Positions 47,784-56,774 of a stretch of DNA of 64,000 bases are shown piece after piece. Position numbers and translations under genes: made by a program. The first letter of the stretch is position 1. Each line of letters starts with the position of its first letter. Under the pieces are notes generated by a model. The model was not told the origin of the DNA, ran no database searches, and was given only the letters and a program-made list of their open reading frames with translations. The DNA comes from a virus: the IMG/VR virus record IMGVR_UViG_3300006750_000005, positions 1 to 64,000 of that record; one strand, given 5' to 3'.

Positions 47784-48250
47784 TGATAATGAACTATTTC
47801 ATCGAACCCTTCTTCAAACGTGGGCTTTTTATATTTATGGAAAAATTTATCTGCTACACCTAGCCAATATTCGTAATCATGCCCACGCATGTTGTCGCCT
47901 TGACGCCTCTCAGCATGGATGCTTGGTTCTTCGAATTCAAAAACAACAGCATGACACACTGCATCAAAACTATCTGACATGCCAATCCATCGTCTTCTAC
48001 TGTTGGGCGTTAAATTTAGTCCTCTGTCAATTATTATATCACGTCCGAGAGCCAAACCCAAGGTCAGTATTTGATTTTCCACAGCTTTATAAAGTGGTTT
48101 TAAATTTTCATCGTACAGTGTGTAAATGTCACAATGAACTGCATTGACTATTGAATCATCATTTATAATTAAAGCACCTTCATTAGCACGCTTGCGACAG
48201 TATGTACTTTTTCCGCTGGCTATGTTTCCTATGAGGATTTCTGTTTTCAT
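47762..48250 (-). CDS. Polynucleotide-kinase-like P-loop kinase
   Basis: MKTEILIGNIASGKSTYCRK is the P-loop, with GGAGCC before the ATG. IIIDRGLNLTP is the Walker-B-like part with the acceptor site, and ERRQGDNMRGHDYEYW is the lid. It resembles the kinase domain of T4 PseT and similar AAA-like RNA-repair kinases, but lacks the phosphatase domain. 162 residues. Confidence 0.72.
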   Translation of the reverse strand: MKTEILIGNIASGKSTYCRKRANEGALIINDDSIVNAVHCDIYTLYDENLKPLYKAVENQILTLGLALGRDIIIDRGLNLTPNSRRRWIGMSDSFDAVCHAVVFEFEEPSIHAERRQGDNMRGHDYEYWLGVADKFFHKYKKPTFEEGFDEIVHYQWQKKNQ

Positions 48251-48267
48251 GCTTTGGCTCCAAACAA

Positions 48268-48450
48268 TCAATCCTTTAGAGAATCTAAAACAATATCGCT
48301 GTTAGACATCACCAGTTCGCCAATATCCTTCAACACACCAGTAGCCCGTCCATAGGACATTTCGTACTGATAGTGGTCATTTTTAGTTAAATCTTCAAAC
48401 TTTTCAATCATACTTTCAATTTCGTTTGCAATCTCTGCTTTAGTTTTCAT
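48268..48450 (-). CDS. Hypothetical small helical protein, 60 aa
   Basis: MKTKAEIANEIESMIEKFED and GVLKDIGELVMSNSD; a small acidic helical protein. Overlaps the next gene by four bases. Confidence 0.5.
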   Translation of the reverse strand: MKTKAEIANEIESMIEKFEDLTKNDHYQYEMSYGRATGVLKDIGELVMSNSDIVLDSLKD

Positions 48451-48935
48451 AATTTAATTTCCCTTAATCCAAATCTTTGTTTTGCACGATAGTATGTTGC
48501 ACGAGACACTTTTTTGCCAATCATTTCACAAAACTTTTCAAGCCTTTCTTTTTCTGAAAAAAATCTTTCGGATTCTGCAATTGCTTGCTGCAAAAATCCC
48601 ACCTTTTTATCTCTCTTTTTTATCTTGTTTAATTTCTTTTTAACTTCCCCTTTTGGGGTTGGCAGCGATTTAAACAATGAGTCTGCGTAATCCAGCAATT
48701 CTTGAATGTTATTTGCCTCAAATACTTCATTAGAAACATATCTCCCTGCCACATTTTCACGCACGCCACGAAGCAGCAAATCTTCATAATTTTGACCCCC
48801 TTGATATTCCCTAATTACAGACACCTCTGGGGATATTGTTTTATAATTTCTCAACCTTGCCTCAACATCAACAGAGTGTCCTAGTTTAACTCTGTTTGGC
48901 AAAAATGGATGAATTTTGATAACATACACTGACAT
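48447..48935 (-). CDS. GIY-YIG-like (T5orf172/MUG113) nuclease
   Basis: SVYVIKIHPFLPNRVKLGHS, then VDVEARLRNYKTISPEVSVI and EDLLLRGVRENVAGRYVSNEV, is the T5orf172 type of GIY-YIG fold (Y...G-x-S...R...E). The C-terminus has KVSRATYYRAKQRFGLREI, a helix-turn-helix for DNA binding. Such genes are usually free-standing homing nucleases in large phages. Confidence 0.75.
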   Translation of the reverse strand: MSVYVIKIHPFLPNRVKLGHSVDVEARLRNYKTISPEVSVIREYQGGQNYEDLLLRGVRENVAGRYVSNEVFEANNIQELLDYADSLFKSLPTPKGEVKKKLNKIKKRDKKVGFLQQAIAESERFFSEKERLEKFCEMIGKKVSRATYYRAKQRFGLREIKL

Positions 48936-48949
48936 CTTTTTTTCCTTAA

Positions 48950-49345
48950 TTAATTTCCTTTAATTATTCTATATGAGTCCTCATCGAAATGTTGCGTGCT
49001 GAATTCAAAAAACTCCAAGTCAGTTTCAGCAATTACCTGATGCACCATGTATCGTGGGACATGAAATATGTCGCCTTGCTTTAAGTACATGACGACTTTG
49101 TTCTTTTCCCACCAATCACGCATTGTGTCTGGGGCGTTATTTTTTATATCTTCTGGGAGTTGAGCGTACCAAATTTCTCCACTTCCTGGTGCTGAAATAT
49201 AAAATGTCTCCGTCTTACTTTTGTGGAAATGCGCACTGAACTTACGTCCGCTTATCATGAAAAGTTTTTTGCCGCAGTATTCTTTTCCATTGGCAATCCA
49301 TAATTCGCTTCCCCAGCCCTTCGGCACGTATTTATTTAATATCAT
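48950..49345 (-). CDS. Cupin sugar-isomerase-like protein
   Basis: GRKFSAHFHKSKTETFYI and KQGDIFHVPRYMVHQVIA are the two cupin metal motifs (H-x-H...E and H). The start MILNKYVPKGWGSELWIANGK with EYCGKKLFMISG resembles phosphomannose isomerase-type or lyxose isomerase cupins that accompany nucleotide-sugar genes. May provide a sugar for HldE or the glycosyltransferases. 131 residues. Confidence 0.75.
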   Translation of the reverse strand: MILNKYVPKGWGSELWIANGKEYCGKKLFMISGRKFSAHFHKSKTETFYISAPGSGEIWYAQLPEDIKNNAPDTMRDWWEKNKVVMYLKQGDIFHVPRYMVHQVIAETDLEFFEFSTQHFDEDSYRIIKGN

Positions 49346-50177
49346 GATTCACCAACTTGGCTCTATGTGTTCCCGCATGTTTTTCAATAAACTCCCAACG
49401 AGAATTCATTAGATCAAATATTTCATCATCTGTTCTTCCTTCGTCAACTAATTTTTCAATCTCAGATCTGTTCTTTTCTCTTAATACTTTTCCTTTGTTG
49501 TCATCAAACGGTCCTGGGTTGTAATTTTTCGTCTTTCCCGTTTTGTTTCTACTGAGAATGTTTGCAACTTCAACCCTTCTCTCTTCCTCTTGCCTGTTCA
49601 TGTGTTCTTTCATTTCTTCATGAGCAGCACTTGCATCAAACTCTGGGATGTTATTTTCTGTTTTTAGCCAACAAAAGTCATGTTCATAGAATGTTATAGT
49701 TGGAGTGTCAATATTTCTATTGCCTCTACTTTCATCAGCAATTATTTCCAGCAGCCTATCTTTATTGACGTATCCCAAACAAGCTCCATTACGCTTATGC
49801 TTGCTAAACTTCATATACACCAACAATCCGTCTGGGCAGGATTTCAACAATTTTTCAACAGAAGATGTATTCTTTCCATTTTGTTTAACCCAGATTATAG
49901 AAATGCGACCATCTTTGTTAAACGTCGATTGAGTGGTTTTTATTTCCAAGCATTCATTTGTCGATGAATAAATACAATCTTGCTTAACACTGTCTTTGCC
50001 ACGATCTTGACTAGCATGTTCAATGTAGTTCGAATGATTTGCTGCCAAAGTCTTTTCATATATCACGCTATTTTCAATATTACTTTCATTTCCTGCTGGC
50101 GGCAAAACAAGTTGCACATCAATGAATGATTTGAGTATATTGTAGGCGTGAATAGTTAAATATTCATATAATGCCAT
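49332..50177 (-). CDS. Putative PD-(D/E)XK nuclease, 281 aa
   Basis: DSVKQDCIYSSTNECLEIKT has the D...E-x-K spacing of restriction-type nucleases. FYEHDFCWLKTENN and a coiled middle HEEMKEHMNRQEEERRVE follow. No methyltransferase partner lies next to it. A restriction-like or homing enzyme is the favoured reading; weak beyond the motif. Confidence 0.5.
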   Translation of the reverse strand: MALYEYLTIHAYNILKSFIDVQLVLPPAGNESNIENSVIYEKTLAANHSNYIEHASQDRGKDSVKQDCIYSSTNECLEIKTTQSTFNKDGRISIIWVKQNGKNTSSVEKLLKSCPDGLLVYMKFSKHKRNGACLGYVNKDRLLEIIADESRGNRNIDTPTITFYEHDFCWLKTENNIPEFDASAAHEEMKEHMNRQEEERRVEVANILSRNKTGKTKNYNPGPFDDNKGKVLREKNRSEIEKLVDEGRTDDEIFDLMNSRWEFIEKHAGTHRAKLVNHDIK

Positions 50178-50225
50178 TTTAAAAAAACCAAGAATAGTAA
50201 AAGTTATTTCGTCTCTTGCATCTCA

Positions 50226-50885
50226 CTAAATGCCAAATTTGTCTTCTACAAACGGCACTACATGATCATTGACTTTTCGATATAGATCCTCTAGATCTGA
50301 GTCATTCTTTAGAAGTATGTCTACGTACTGAATGCCTTCAGGAACGCAACAGTTGTGTGCTGAGCGGCTTAAGTCTATTTTGCCACTAACTTGGTCAGTT
50401 GCATTGCACCAGTCCACTAGAGGGCGAAGCTGAGCCTCTGAGCCGTTAGGGTCATCGTTCTCAAAGCCTGGACGCCAAACTAAGACGTTCATTCCTCCCT
50501 TCTCTGTAACTGTTTTCAATTCATTAATGTAACGACCGTCAGATAGAATGATTGGATCTTCCGTGTCTAAAGCCAATTCAACCCATATAGTTGACCTTAT
50601 TTCACGAAATCCATCTCCAATAAACTGCAAAGATTGACGAACTGGCTTAAGAAAGCCTTCTGGAACTTCGTCTTTCCTTTTCCATTCCTCAATAAAAGCT
50701 CTGTCTTCTTTAAATGCTTGGCAAAAAACATCTTTTACAGCGTTTGCGAATGCAACTCTTTGCCAAGGCTTTTCTTGAGTTCTAGGCCATTCATTTGACC
50801 ATTTAGAATTCAACACTCCTGCCAAAAAGTCAGCGCATGTGTCTTTTCCAGAAGCAAGTTGTCCGCAAAAATTTATAATCTTCAT
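50226..50885 (-). CDS. Deoxynucleoside monophosphate kinase (T4 gp1-like)
   Basis: Start MKIINFCGQLASGKDTCADF with the P-loop G-x4-GKD-T. WQRVAFANAVKDVFCQAF and REIRSTIWVELAL are family parts, as is IILSDGRYINELKTV. It phosphorylates dNMPs for phage DNA synthesis. The ATG lies one base after the stop of the LAGLIDADG gene, so the two are coupled. 219 residues. Confidence 0.85.
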   Translation of the reverse strand: MKIINFCGQLASGKDTCADFLAGVLNSKWSNEWPRTQEKPWQRVAFANAVKDVFCQAFKEDRAFIEEWKRKDEVPEGFLKPVRQSLQFIGDGFREIRSTIWVELALDTEDPIILSDGRYINELKTVTEKGGMNVLVWRPGFENDDPNGSEAQLRPLVDWCNATDQVSGKIDLSRSAHNCCVPEGIQYVDILLKNDSDLEDLYRKVNDHVVPFVEDKFGI

Positions 50886-50886
50886 G

Positions 50887-51654
50887 TTATTTAATCCACT
50901 TATAATCAAAACAATTGAATTCTGGTTTGCCAACATAATCTAAAAAGTCATGCAAACCATCTCTTTTACACAATGAAAGGCGATACTTTGGATAGCCCTT
51001 CTTACTCATTCCCATAAATGTTTTTTTAAATTTTCCATTCCATAAACGACTTTGTATAAAATCAATACAATCTTCTGAAAAAGAATCCGTACAAAATCTC
51101 AAAGTGCATTTATCAATTCTAGTCCCATCACCACATATCCAATTCCTTAAAAGGTTGCGGCAACCTAAATCAACGTCCTTAGGAACGAATTTGACACCTT
51201 CTTCGCCAATGTACCACCTGTTTCTCTCAGAGTAAAAATTGTCGTAAGACAATGTTTCTAACACAAAATCTGATCTATTTTTAACTGGTTTCACGCTTGA
51301 TTTCAATCCATTTTCTTTAAATACATCAAGCAAATTCTCAAGCCACTCTTTGTGGACGCATGACTGTCTGTAAACTGAGGCTAAAGCCCTTCCCCTCGGA
51401 CGTGTCAAATGACCATCTGAAATTAAAAGACCGTCCAAAAACTTAGAAAACTCATCTGAGAACTCATCACATTTCTGCGACCTTTTACGAATTACATGTG
51501 TGCGAATACGATTTGGTCTAGATATTCCATACTTTGACACCACTTCGGAAACAATAGTCTTTCCGCATCCCACTTCACTTGCCACTTCTCTTGTGGAAAG
51601 TCCATCAGCGTATAGAGCAATTATTTTGTCGTGATCATATTTTTGTACGCCCAT
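50887..51654 (-). CDS. Free-standing LAGLIDADG homing endonuclease with HTH
   Basis: Residues ~5-45 are a resolvase-type helix-turn-helix (IIALYADGLSTREVASEVGC). FLDGLLISDGHLTRP and LLRNWICGDGTRID are the two LAGLIDADG helices with their Asp residues, and the ending FNCFDYKWIK is usual for LAGLIDADG-2 proteins. It lies directly upstream of dNMP kinase, so it probably homes near that gene. 255 residues. Confidence 0.85.
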   Translation of the reverse strand: MGVQKYDHDKIIALYADGLSTREVASEVGCGKTIVSEVVSKYGISRPNRIRTHVIRKRSQKCDEFSDEFSKFLDGLLISDGHLTRPRGRALASVYRQSCVHKEWLENLLDVFKENGLKSSVKPVKNRSDFVLETLSYDNFYSERNRWYIGEEGVKFVPKDVDLGCRNLLRNWICGDGTRIDKCTLRFCTDSFSEDCIDFIQSRLWNGKFKKTFMGMSKKGYPKYRLSLCKRDGLHDFLDYVGKPEFNCFDYKWIK

Positions 51655-51667
51655 ATTTAAATTTCCT

Positions 51668-51697
51668 TTGTACTTAATAACTATAATCGGTTATAAT
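51668..51697 (+). promoter_or_regulatory. Probable sigma70-type promoter
   Basis: TTGTAC, 18 bases, TATAAT, 29 bases before the ATG at 51726. Confidence 0.45.
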
Positions 51698-51725
51698 GAC
51701 TAAAATCAATAGGAAAGGAGATAAA

Positions 51726-52049
51726 ATGTCAAAAGAACCTTATTGCAAAAATTGCCGTCTCTACGATGGCAACAAAGGGGAATGCCAAGTAATCATTCTT
51801 CAAGAAGGGGAAAAATATAATTTGCCCGTTTATCCAGATGATAAATGCTTTTTTGAAAGGGAATTTGTTTCAAGTGAACCTAAATTCGACAAAGAAGGCA
51901 ACCCTCGTTCTGCAAAGGAAGAGTCTTGGACGCCTAATGTTCAAGAGGTCAAATGGTGGGTAGAAGATCCCAAAACTGGGAAGAAGACTAAAGGTGATGG
52001 CATTGTAAAAATGCAGTATCCTGAAGGCTTTTTTGGAGAAGAGGATTGA
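51726..52049 (+). CDS. Small Cys-containing protein, 107 aa
   Basis: The ATG at 51726 follows a strong AGGAAAGGAG. YCKNCRLYDGNKGECQVI carries three Cys and may be a rubredoxin-like or zinc-binding knuckle with CFFERE. The rest is soluble and Lys/Glu/Pro-rich, ending GFFGEED. A small conserved phage protein; function unknown. Confidence 0.65.
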   Translation: MSKEPYCKNCRLYDGNKGECQVIILQEGEKYNLPVYPDDKCFFEREFVSSEPKFDKEGNPRSAKEESWTPNVQEVKWWVEDPKTGKKTKGDGIVKMQYPEGFFGEED

Positions 52050-52064
52050 TTGCATATATAAAAT

Positions 52065-52415
52065 ATGCAGAAATTTTCCACATTCCTAGAAAACCTAGAA
52101 GACACTCTTGCGCATCTTGCTAATGCTCAGAGTGGAACTGCTGCCGCATCAATTCGTGGCAAGCAAACTAGTGAGTTAGATCCAGATGATTCTGACAGTG
52201 AACATGTTTTGGATTCTGACCCTGAACTTCGTCGTCTTGCAAAAAGACTTAACAGCATAGGGCAAAACGCATTGAAAAATCGTCACGTAATTAGAATGAT
52301 GCAAATTCTAAAGAAGAACCCTGGCATGGATGCCAACACTGCTGTTGTCATGGCAATGCATGAAATGTTTACCCAGAAGCAATTGCTTTGGAAGCGTCCG
52401 CAACAATCTTCTTAA
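52065..52415 (+). CDS. Hypothetical protein with capsid-targeting-like N-terminus, 116 aa
   Basis: MQKFSTFLENLEDTLAHLAN fits the leader (FLE). A helical C-terminus with NPGMDANTAVVMAMHEMFTQ. It converges with the helicase gene and overlaps its end by 47 bases. Unknown. Confidence 0.6.
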   Translation: MQKFSTFLENLEDTLAHLANAQSGTAAASIRGKQTSELDPDDSDSEHVLDSDPELRRLAKRLNSIGQNALKNRHVIRMMQILKKNPGMDANTAVVMAMHEMFTQKQLLWKRPQQSS

Positions 52416-55400
52416 TTGCATCATCCTTCATGTTTAATGATTTTTTGACTATCTCTGGATTTGCCACAATCATTTCTGGGCTTGTCAGTCCAGCCTTGTA
52501 AAGTTTTGTGGCACGAACCTTTCCAACATTTGGGATTCCGCAAAGACCAACCAAATGTTCTTCTATTCCATAAACCATTCTAGTTCTTATTTTTTTAAAA
52601 AAGTCTTTTTTGCCCCATCGACAACTCATTGTGTCGAGCGCCATCAAAACCTCTGACATGCGAGGATAATCCTGCTGTATACTTCTTTGTAGAGCGGCAA
52701 AAGATTTGCTAGAACGTCCATTCAATAAATTAAAATAAGCGAACCCAGCCTTTATCGCTGGCTCCATTACTTTTGGTCCAAAAATGCGTCCAATCAAACC
52801 AGCATATTGGCTCATTTCCTCCCTCTCAGCTTTGCTAACTATTCCCATTTTATGAGAGTCTATATTCCCCAATGCCATTGAAACCCACAGGTCATTAATC
52901 TCATTGCCGCTATTGAATACTCCAGTAAGAGACTTTCTTAGATCCGCTATGTCAAATGGGGAATAGTAAAACATACTTGCTATCTTTCCAACAGAAGTAC
53001 ATTTGAATTTATTATCCTCAACTTTTATCGCGCCACACATAGACAACAAATTCATTACATTATCAACAACCTCTTCATCAAGTTCTTTATTTTGAAAATG
53101 AGCCAAACTCCTTTCATACCAATCATGAACTCCTTCCATCGTTTGAATTCCTCCATGATGGATCTCGCTAACGATATGGAACGCCAAAACCTTATGATGC
53201 CCTCCTGGGGCTTTGTCCAGCATTTGGGATTGAATATCTTCTGGAACTTGAAGTCGTTCTGACCATTCATCAAATTTACTCTCTGGAAGCAAAATATAAG
53301 CGTCCCCCATTGGATCTAGCCCAACTCTTCCAGCACGACCAATCATTTGAAGGACATCATAATTTGCGACCTCAGAAAGCCCCCTATGAACCCCTGTGAC
53401 GATAACACGACGAGCAGGAAGGTTGCAATTGTGAGAAATGGCTCCACATCCAACATAATTATGAGGAGATTCAACTTCAATTTCTCTGAAATCTCCTCCT
53501 TCACACAAACAAACTTCTTCAACCCTTGACCAGCCAATTGGAGAATCAAATAAATCGTTTAGTGAAGAACGTTTTTCGGTGTTTTTCAGAAACTTATCAA
53601 CAGTTTTTCTATTGCAGTCTGATTTGTTAACAGCGTTCCACAAATCAGTTCCAGAGATTTCTCTAAAATCTTTTGGCTTCATATCATTTTCTTTAATGTG
53701 ATCTAACAAAAGATCTCTTGCTGGGATCAAGTCTTTAGAAAATTTGTTTTCATCAATGCTTTTTATGTACTCTTTCAATCTTTCGTCTTTATCGGGATGT
53801 TTGAACCCTATAAATTCATTAAAAGCAACAACATTTTCATATCCATAAATTCTCAAACGATAAATCCATTCTCTTTTAGCCTTTTGTTTCCTTCCATTTA
53901 TAATTCTATCTTTATTTTTTTTCTTCCCACAAGATGATCTAATTCCATATCCAAGAAGCAAAGACTTGCAAGATTCAATAGCTTTTTCACTAATGCAAGA
54001 CAGACCTACAGAAAGATTTCCATTCCCATGATCTTCCATCCCTCCATCAGCATCAAACCAACCTGACAAAAAACACGAAACTCTTTCGCTGTTTTCATAA
54101 ACTTCTTTAGGAATGTCATGACTTCCATCCCTTCTTCCAATTGGAAGTATTTTTGAAAACTTATCAACAACACTTCTTTTCTTTGTTTGAAAATAATTAA
54201 CATCATCTTTATTGCAACTCAAACTTAAATTAACTCCAAACTCCTTAAAAAAAACACCTTTTACAAATGGTATATGATCAGTTTTTTCTCCCATACATAA
54301 GTTCAGTGAAATTTTATCTTCACCATCTGCATGGTTTCCAGCAAAACACAATGATCCATCTCCAAATGAAAATCCTATTAAATACCAAAAATCACTAAAA
54401 GAACTTTTGCTCCAAATATTTAAATTTTTTGGAACTGCAACAAAATCTCCCTTTTTAATATCAGACACTTTGTTCCAGCAAGGAGAATTGCGACCAATGG
54501 CACTATAAAATAAATGATCTTCAGATACCGTCATCTTCTCGCCACTTTCCAACTTTAAAAACCATCCACTATCTTCATTAAAAGTCCTCGATCCTAACAC
54601 CTTTTTAGGCAAATATTTTCCATCAACCTGAGATAGAAGCGTGTCTCCTTCTTTTACCAAAGACACGTCCTTAAGACTTCCATTCCCCATTAACACTCTA
54701 TCACCATGCTTGTGACATCCCCAAGCCAGAGTAGATGTCGCTATTATGCATCGCAAATCCCCTTTATCCTTAAACCTATTCTGTAGGTCTATTCTTTTCT
54801 CTTTGGTTAGATCTGCGTTATGAAACTCTGCTTCTATGCCATCTCTTTTAAGGGCGCGCTTAACCATCTCTCCTGTATTCTTCGTATGAACAAACACTAA
54901 GAATTTATCGTCTGGGTAATCGTTCACAATCTGTACGGCAGATCCAACTTTTGATAATTCGTTATCTTGGTAACTTCTTGCCCCGTCCCAATATCTTTCA
55001 TAATGAACATTTAACTTACATGGTCTAAACGTAGACTCAATCATGTCTGTATCATTTTTAGTCAATGAATAAGATACCCATTCCGCAATTTGCTTTACAT
55101 TAGGCATTGTTGCGGAAAGCATGACAATACGAGAGTTAGGACTAATCTCACTAAACTTCATCAAACCAGCTTCAAGATGATCTCCTCTTCCTGGGACGGT
55201 TAAAAGGTGGGACTCGTCAACAACAATTGTTTTGACTTCTTTCAACCAATCATTGTTCTCAGATTTATAATTACGACAACGACAATTCAACATTTCTGTC
55301 GTCATGATTATCAAATCGGCATTTGCCAGTTCTTTTTTTCGGCTCGCAGTAAGACGATAATCTCCTGTGCATATTGAAATCTTCAAATCTTTAAAATGAT

Positions 55401-55689
55401 GATTTTCATTTGTCCAATCATCAATCTTCTCTTGAGTCAAAGCTTTAAGAGGACCAAGGTACATTCCCTTCCCTCCACGCACACGTATCTCATGTGCCAA
55501 GTACGCTTCTGCACAAACAGTCTTTCCAGCAGAAGTTGCTGCTGCGATTAAACAACTAGCATCGTGATCATACGTTTCCATCACTCTGCTTTGAAGTGGA
55601 TTGAATTCCTCAAACGGCCATTCCGCATGGGGATAATCTGCTGTCTTTCTTAATTCGTTTTGATCTACGTATCTTTTTACTGGTGGCAT
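52369..55689 (-). CDS. Ski2/Hel308-type DNA/RNA helicase with an intein
   Basis: The extein is 676 residues: motif I SAGKT, motif II VDESHLL, motif III SATMPN, then DKFLVFVHTKN and motif VI QMIGRAGRVGLD. The motif V region STLAWG|CNLPARRVI is interrupted by the intein. A winged-helix/ratchet-like C-terminus ends with a helix-hairpin-helix GIPNVGKVRATKLYKAGL. Hel308 enzymes unwind lagging-strand DNA at forks; Ski2 enzymes act on RNA. The HhH end and replicative context favour DNA. Precursor 1106 residues; start ATG. Confidence 0.88.
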   Translation of the reverse strand: MPPVKRYVDQNELRKTADYPHAEWPFEEFNPLQSRVMETYDHDASCLIAAATSAGKTVCAEAYLAHEIRVRGGKGMYLGPLKALTQEKIDDWTNENHHFKDLKISICTGDYRLTASRKKELANADLIIMTTEMLNCRCRNYKSENNDWLKEVKTIVVDESHLLTVPGRGDHLEAGLMKFSEISPNSRIVMLSATMPNVKQIAEWVSYSLTKNDTDMIESTFRPCKLNVHYERYWDGARSYQDNELSKVGSAVQIVNDYPDDKFLVFVHTKNTGEMVKRALKRDGIEAEFHNADLTKEKRIDLQNRFKDKGDLRCIIATSTLAWGCHKHGDRVLMGNGSLKDVSLVKEGDTLLSQVDGKYLPKKVLGSRTFNEDSGWFLKLESGEKMTVSEDHLFYSAIGRNSPCWNKVSDIKKGDFVAVPKNLNIWSKSSFSDFWYLIGFSFGDGSLCFAGNHADGEDKISLNLCMGEKTDHIPFVKGVFFKEFGVNLSLSCNKDDVNYFQTKKRSVVDKFSKILPIGRRDGSHDIPKEVYENSERVSCFLSGWFDADGGMEDHGNGNLSVGLSCISEKAIESCKSLLLGYGIRSSCGKKKNKDRIINGRKQKAKREWIYRLRIYGYENVVAFNEFIGFKHPDKDERLKEYIKSIDENKFSKDLIPARDLLLDHIKENDMKPKDFREISGTDLWNAVNKSDCNRKTVDKFLKNTEKRSSLNDLFDSPIGWSRVEEVCLCEGGDFREIEVESPHNYVGCGAISHNCNLPARRVIVTGVHRGLSEVANYDVLQMIGRAGRVGLDPMGDAYILLPESKFDEWSERLQVPEDIQSQMLDKAPGGHHKVLAFHIVSEIHHGGIQTMEGVHDWYERSLAHFQNKELDEEVVDNVMNLLSMCGAIKVEDNKFKCTSVGKIASMFYYSPFDIADLRKSLTGVFNSGNEINDLWVSMALGNIDSHKMGIVSKAEREEMSQYAGLIGRIFGPKVMEPAIKAGFAYFNLLNGRSSKSFAALQRSIQQDYPRMSEVLMALDTMSCRWGKKDFFKKIRTRMVYGIEEHLVGLCGIPNVGKVRATKLYKAGLTSPEMIVANPEIVKKSLNMKDDAIKKIVADASKAIASG
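53428..54717 (-). mobile_element. Intein with LAGLIDADG endonuclease in the helicase gene (430 aa)
   Basis: Begins CHKHGDRVLMGNGSLKDVSL and ends GAISHN before Cys+1 of CNLPARR. VSEDHLFYS is the block B His. LIGFSFGDGSLCF and FLSGWFDADGGMED are the homing helices. It sits in helicase motif V, a conserved ATP-coupling strand. Confidence 0.92.
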
Positions 55690-56094
55690 TTATTCTTTCT
55701 CGCAATGACAACTGGCTTTTTCTACAGCAACATCAGATTCAAACATAACTATTTTCTCTGGGGTCACAACACTTATTCTATTTTGTTTCAAAACATCCAA
55801 CAAGTGCTGTGCCAACTCAAACATAAAACTTTCTAAAATTATTCTATCTCTTGGTTTGCGAGGATAGTTTATTACAGCTACCTCCCAACCGTCCTCAGAA
55901 TAATCTCCTGCTCTGTAAGTTGTCGCAGTAACTCTAACTGGGATCAATACATCATCTACCAAATGCTCATTTTGGAAGTCTTTAATCACTTCATGCAATC
56001 TATCAACATCAAACGCAGGTCCATCATAATTCTCTCTTGATCCAATATACAATCTTGCCTCATAATGTGGGGCGTTTTTTATTTTAATATTCAT
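55690..56094 (-). CDS. Hypothetical protein, 134 aa
   Basis: Start MNIKIKNAPHYEARLYIGSR at 56094; the frame before it crosses a terminator. Beta-rich, then FELAQHLLDVLKQNRISV, and a Cys/His end SCHCEKE. Not recognised. Next to the helicase with no gap. Confidence 0.65.
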   Translation of the reverse strand: MNIKIKNAPHYEARLYIGSRENYDGPAFDVDRLHEVIKDFQNEHLVDDVLIPVRVTATTYRAGDYSEDGWEVAVINYPRKPRDRIILESFMFELAQHLLDVLKQNRISVVTPEKIVMFESDVAVEKASCHCEKE

Positions 56095-56115
56095 TAAACC
56101 TCTTTTGTTGTTGTA

Positions 56116-56146
56116 AAAAAAAAGCCCGCCGAAGCGGGCATTTTTC
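56116..56146 (-). terminator. Terminator
   Basis: GCCCGC, loop CGAA, GCGGGC with A/T tracts at both ends; directly after the stop of the gene at 56147-56410. Confidence 0.85.
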
Positions 56147-56410
56147 TTATCTTGCCTGCCGTTTTCTGTCAGAGCGTTTCTCTGACTCTTTTTTAACCTG
56201 ATCTTCCAAGGCGTCAATCAAGTCATTAAAATCTTCGCTATTTGACTGATCCTTTAACAGTCGGTCAAGCTCATTTGATCTACTAAAAACATCCATAATT
56301 TCTGCCACATCGCCTTGCAAGCGTTGTGCGAACCTGGAATTTAAAAATCTCAGTTCCTCTTCGGAAACTCGACTTACATACTCTCTTAAAACTGTATCGG
56401 GATTTTTCAT
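56147..56410 (-). CDS. Hypothetical helical protein, 87 aa
   Basis: ATG 56410 gives MKNPDTVLREYVSRVSEEEL; then a helical DFNDLIDALEDQVKKESEKR and basic end DRKRQAR. An earlier start overlaps the divergent gene. Unknown. Confidence 0.6.
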   Translation of the reverse strand: MKNPDTVLREYVSRVSEEELRFLNSRFAQRLQGDVAEIMDVFSRSNELDRLLKDQSNSEDFNDLIDALEDQVKKESEKRSDRKRQAR

Positions 56411-56426
56411 CTTTTTATAAACCCTC

Positions 56427-56774
56427 ATGAATAAACTTATAAATATAAGCAAACTAGAAAAACTACTTATTGCTCGTTGGGCTGATTTTTTAGATCAAAA
56501 AACAGTCATGGCTTACACGTTAAATTGTGTACGAGACAATAAAGAAAAATTTGAACTTATCGAGGAGTCTGACCTCCCCAATAAGAACGTACAAATATTG
56601 TTATCACAATTTCAATTAGTTGAATTTGGATTTAATTTGTGGATAGATTTTACTGTACCTTCAGAAAACGAAATAACTGTTGGCACAATTGAAGCATTTC
56701 TATCCAACACCGGATCTTTGCGATTAAAAAATATTGTCGGCAATCGTTTTGTTAAACAACTTCCAGCAATCTAA
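56427..56774 (+). CDS. Hypothetical protein, 115 aa
   Basis: MNKLINISKLEKLLIARWAD and a beta-rich end with FGFNLWIDFTVPSENEITVG. Divergent from the 87-aa gene, convergent with the next. Unknown. Confidence 0.55.
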   Translation: MNKLINISKLEKLLIARWADFLDQKTVMAYTLNCVRDNKEKFELIEESDLPNKNVQILLSQFQLVEFGFNLWIDFTVPSENEITVGTIEAFLSNTGSLRLKNIVGNRFVKQLPAI

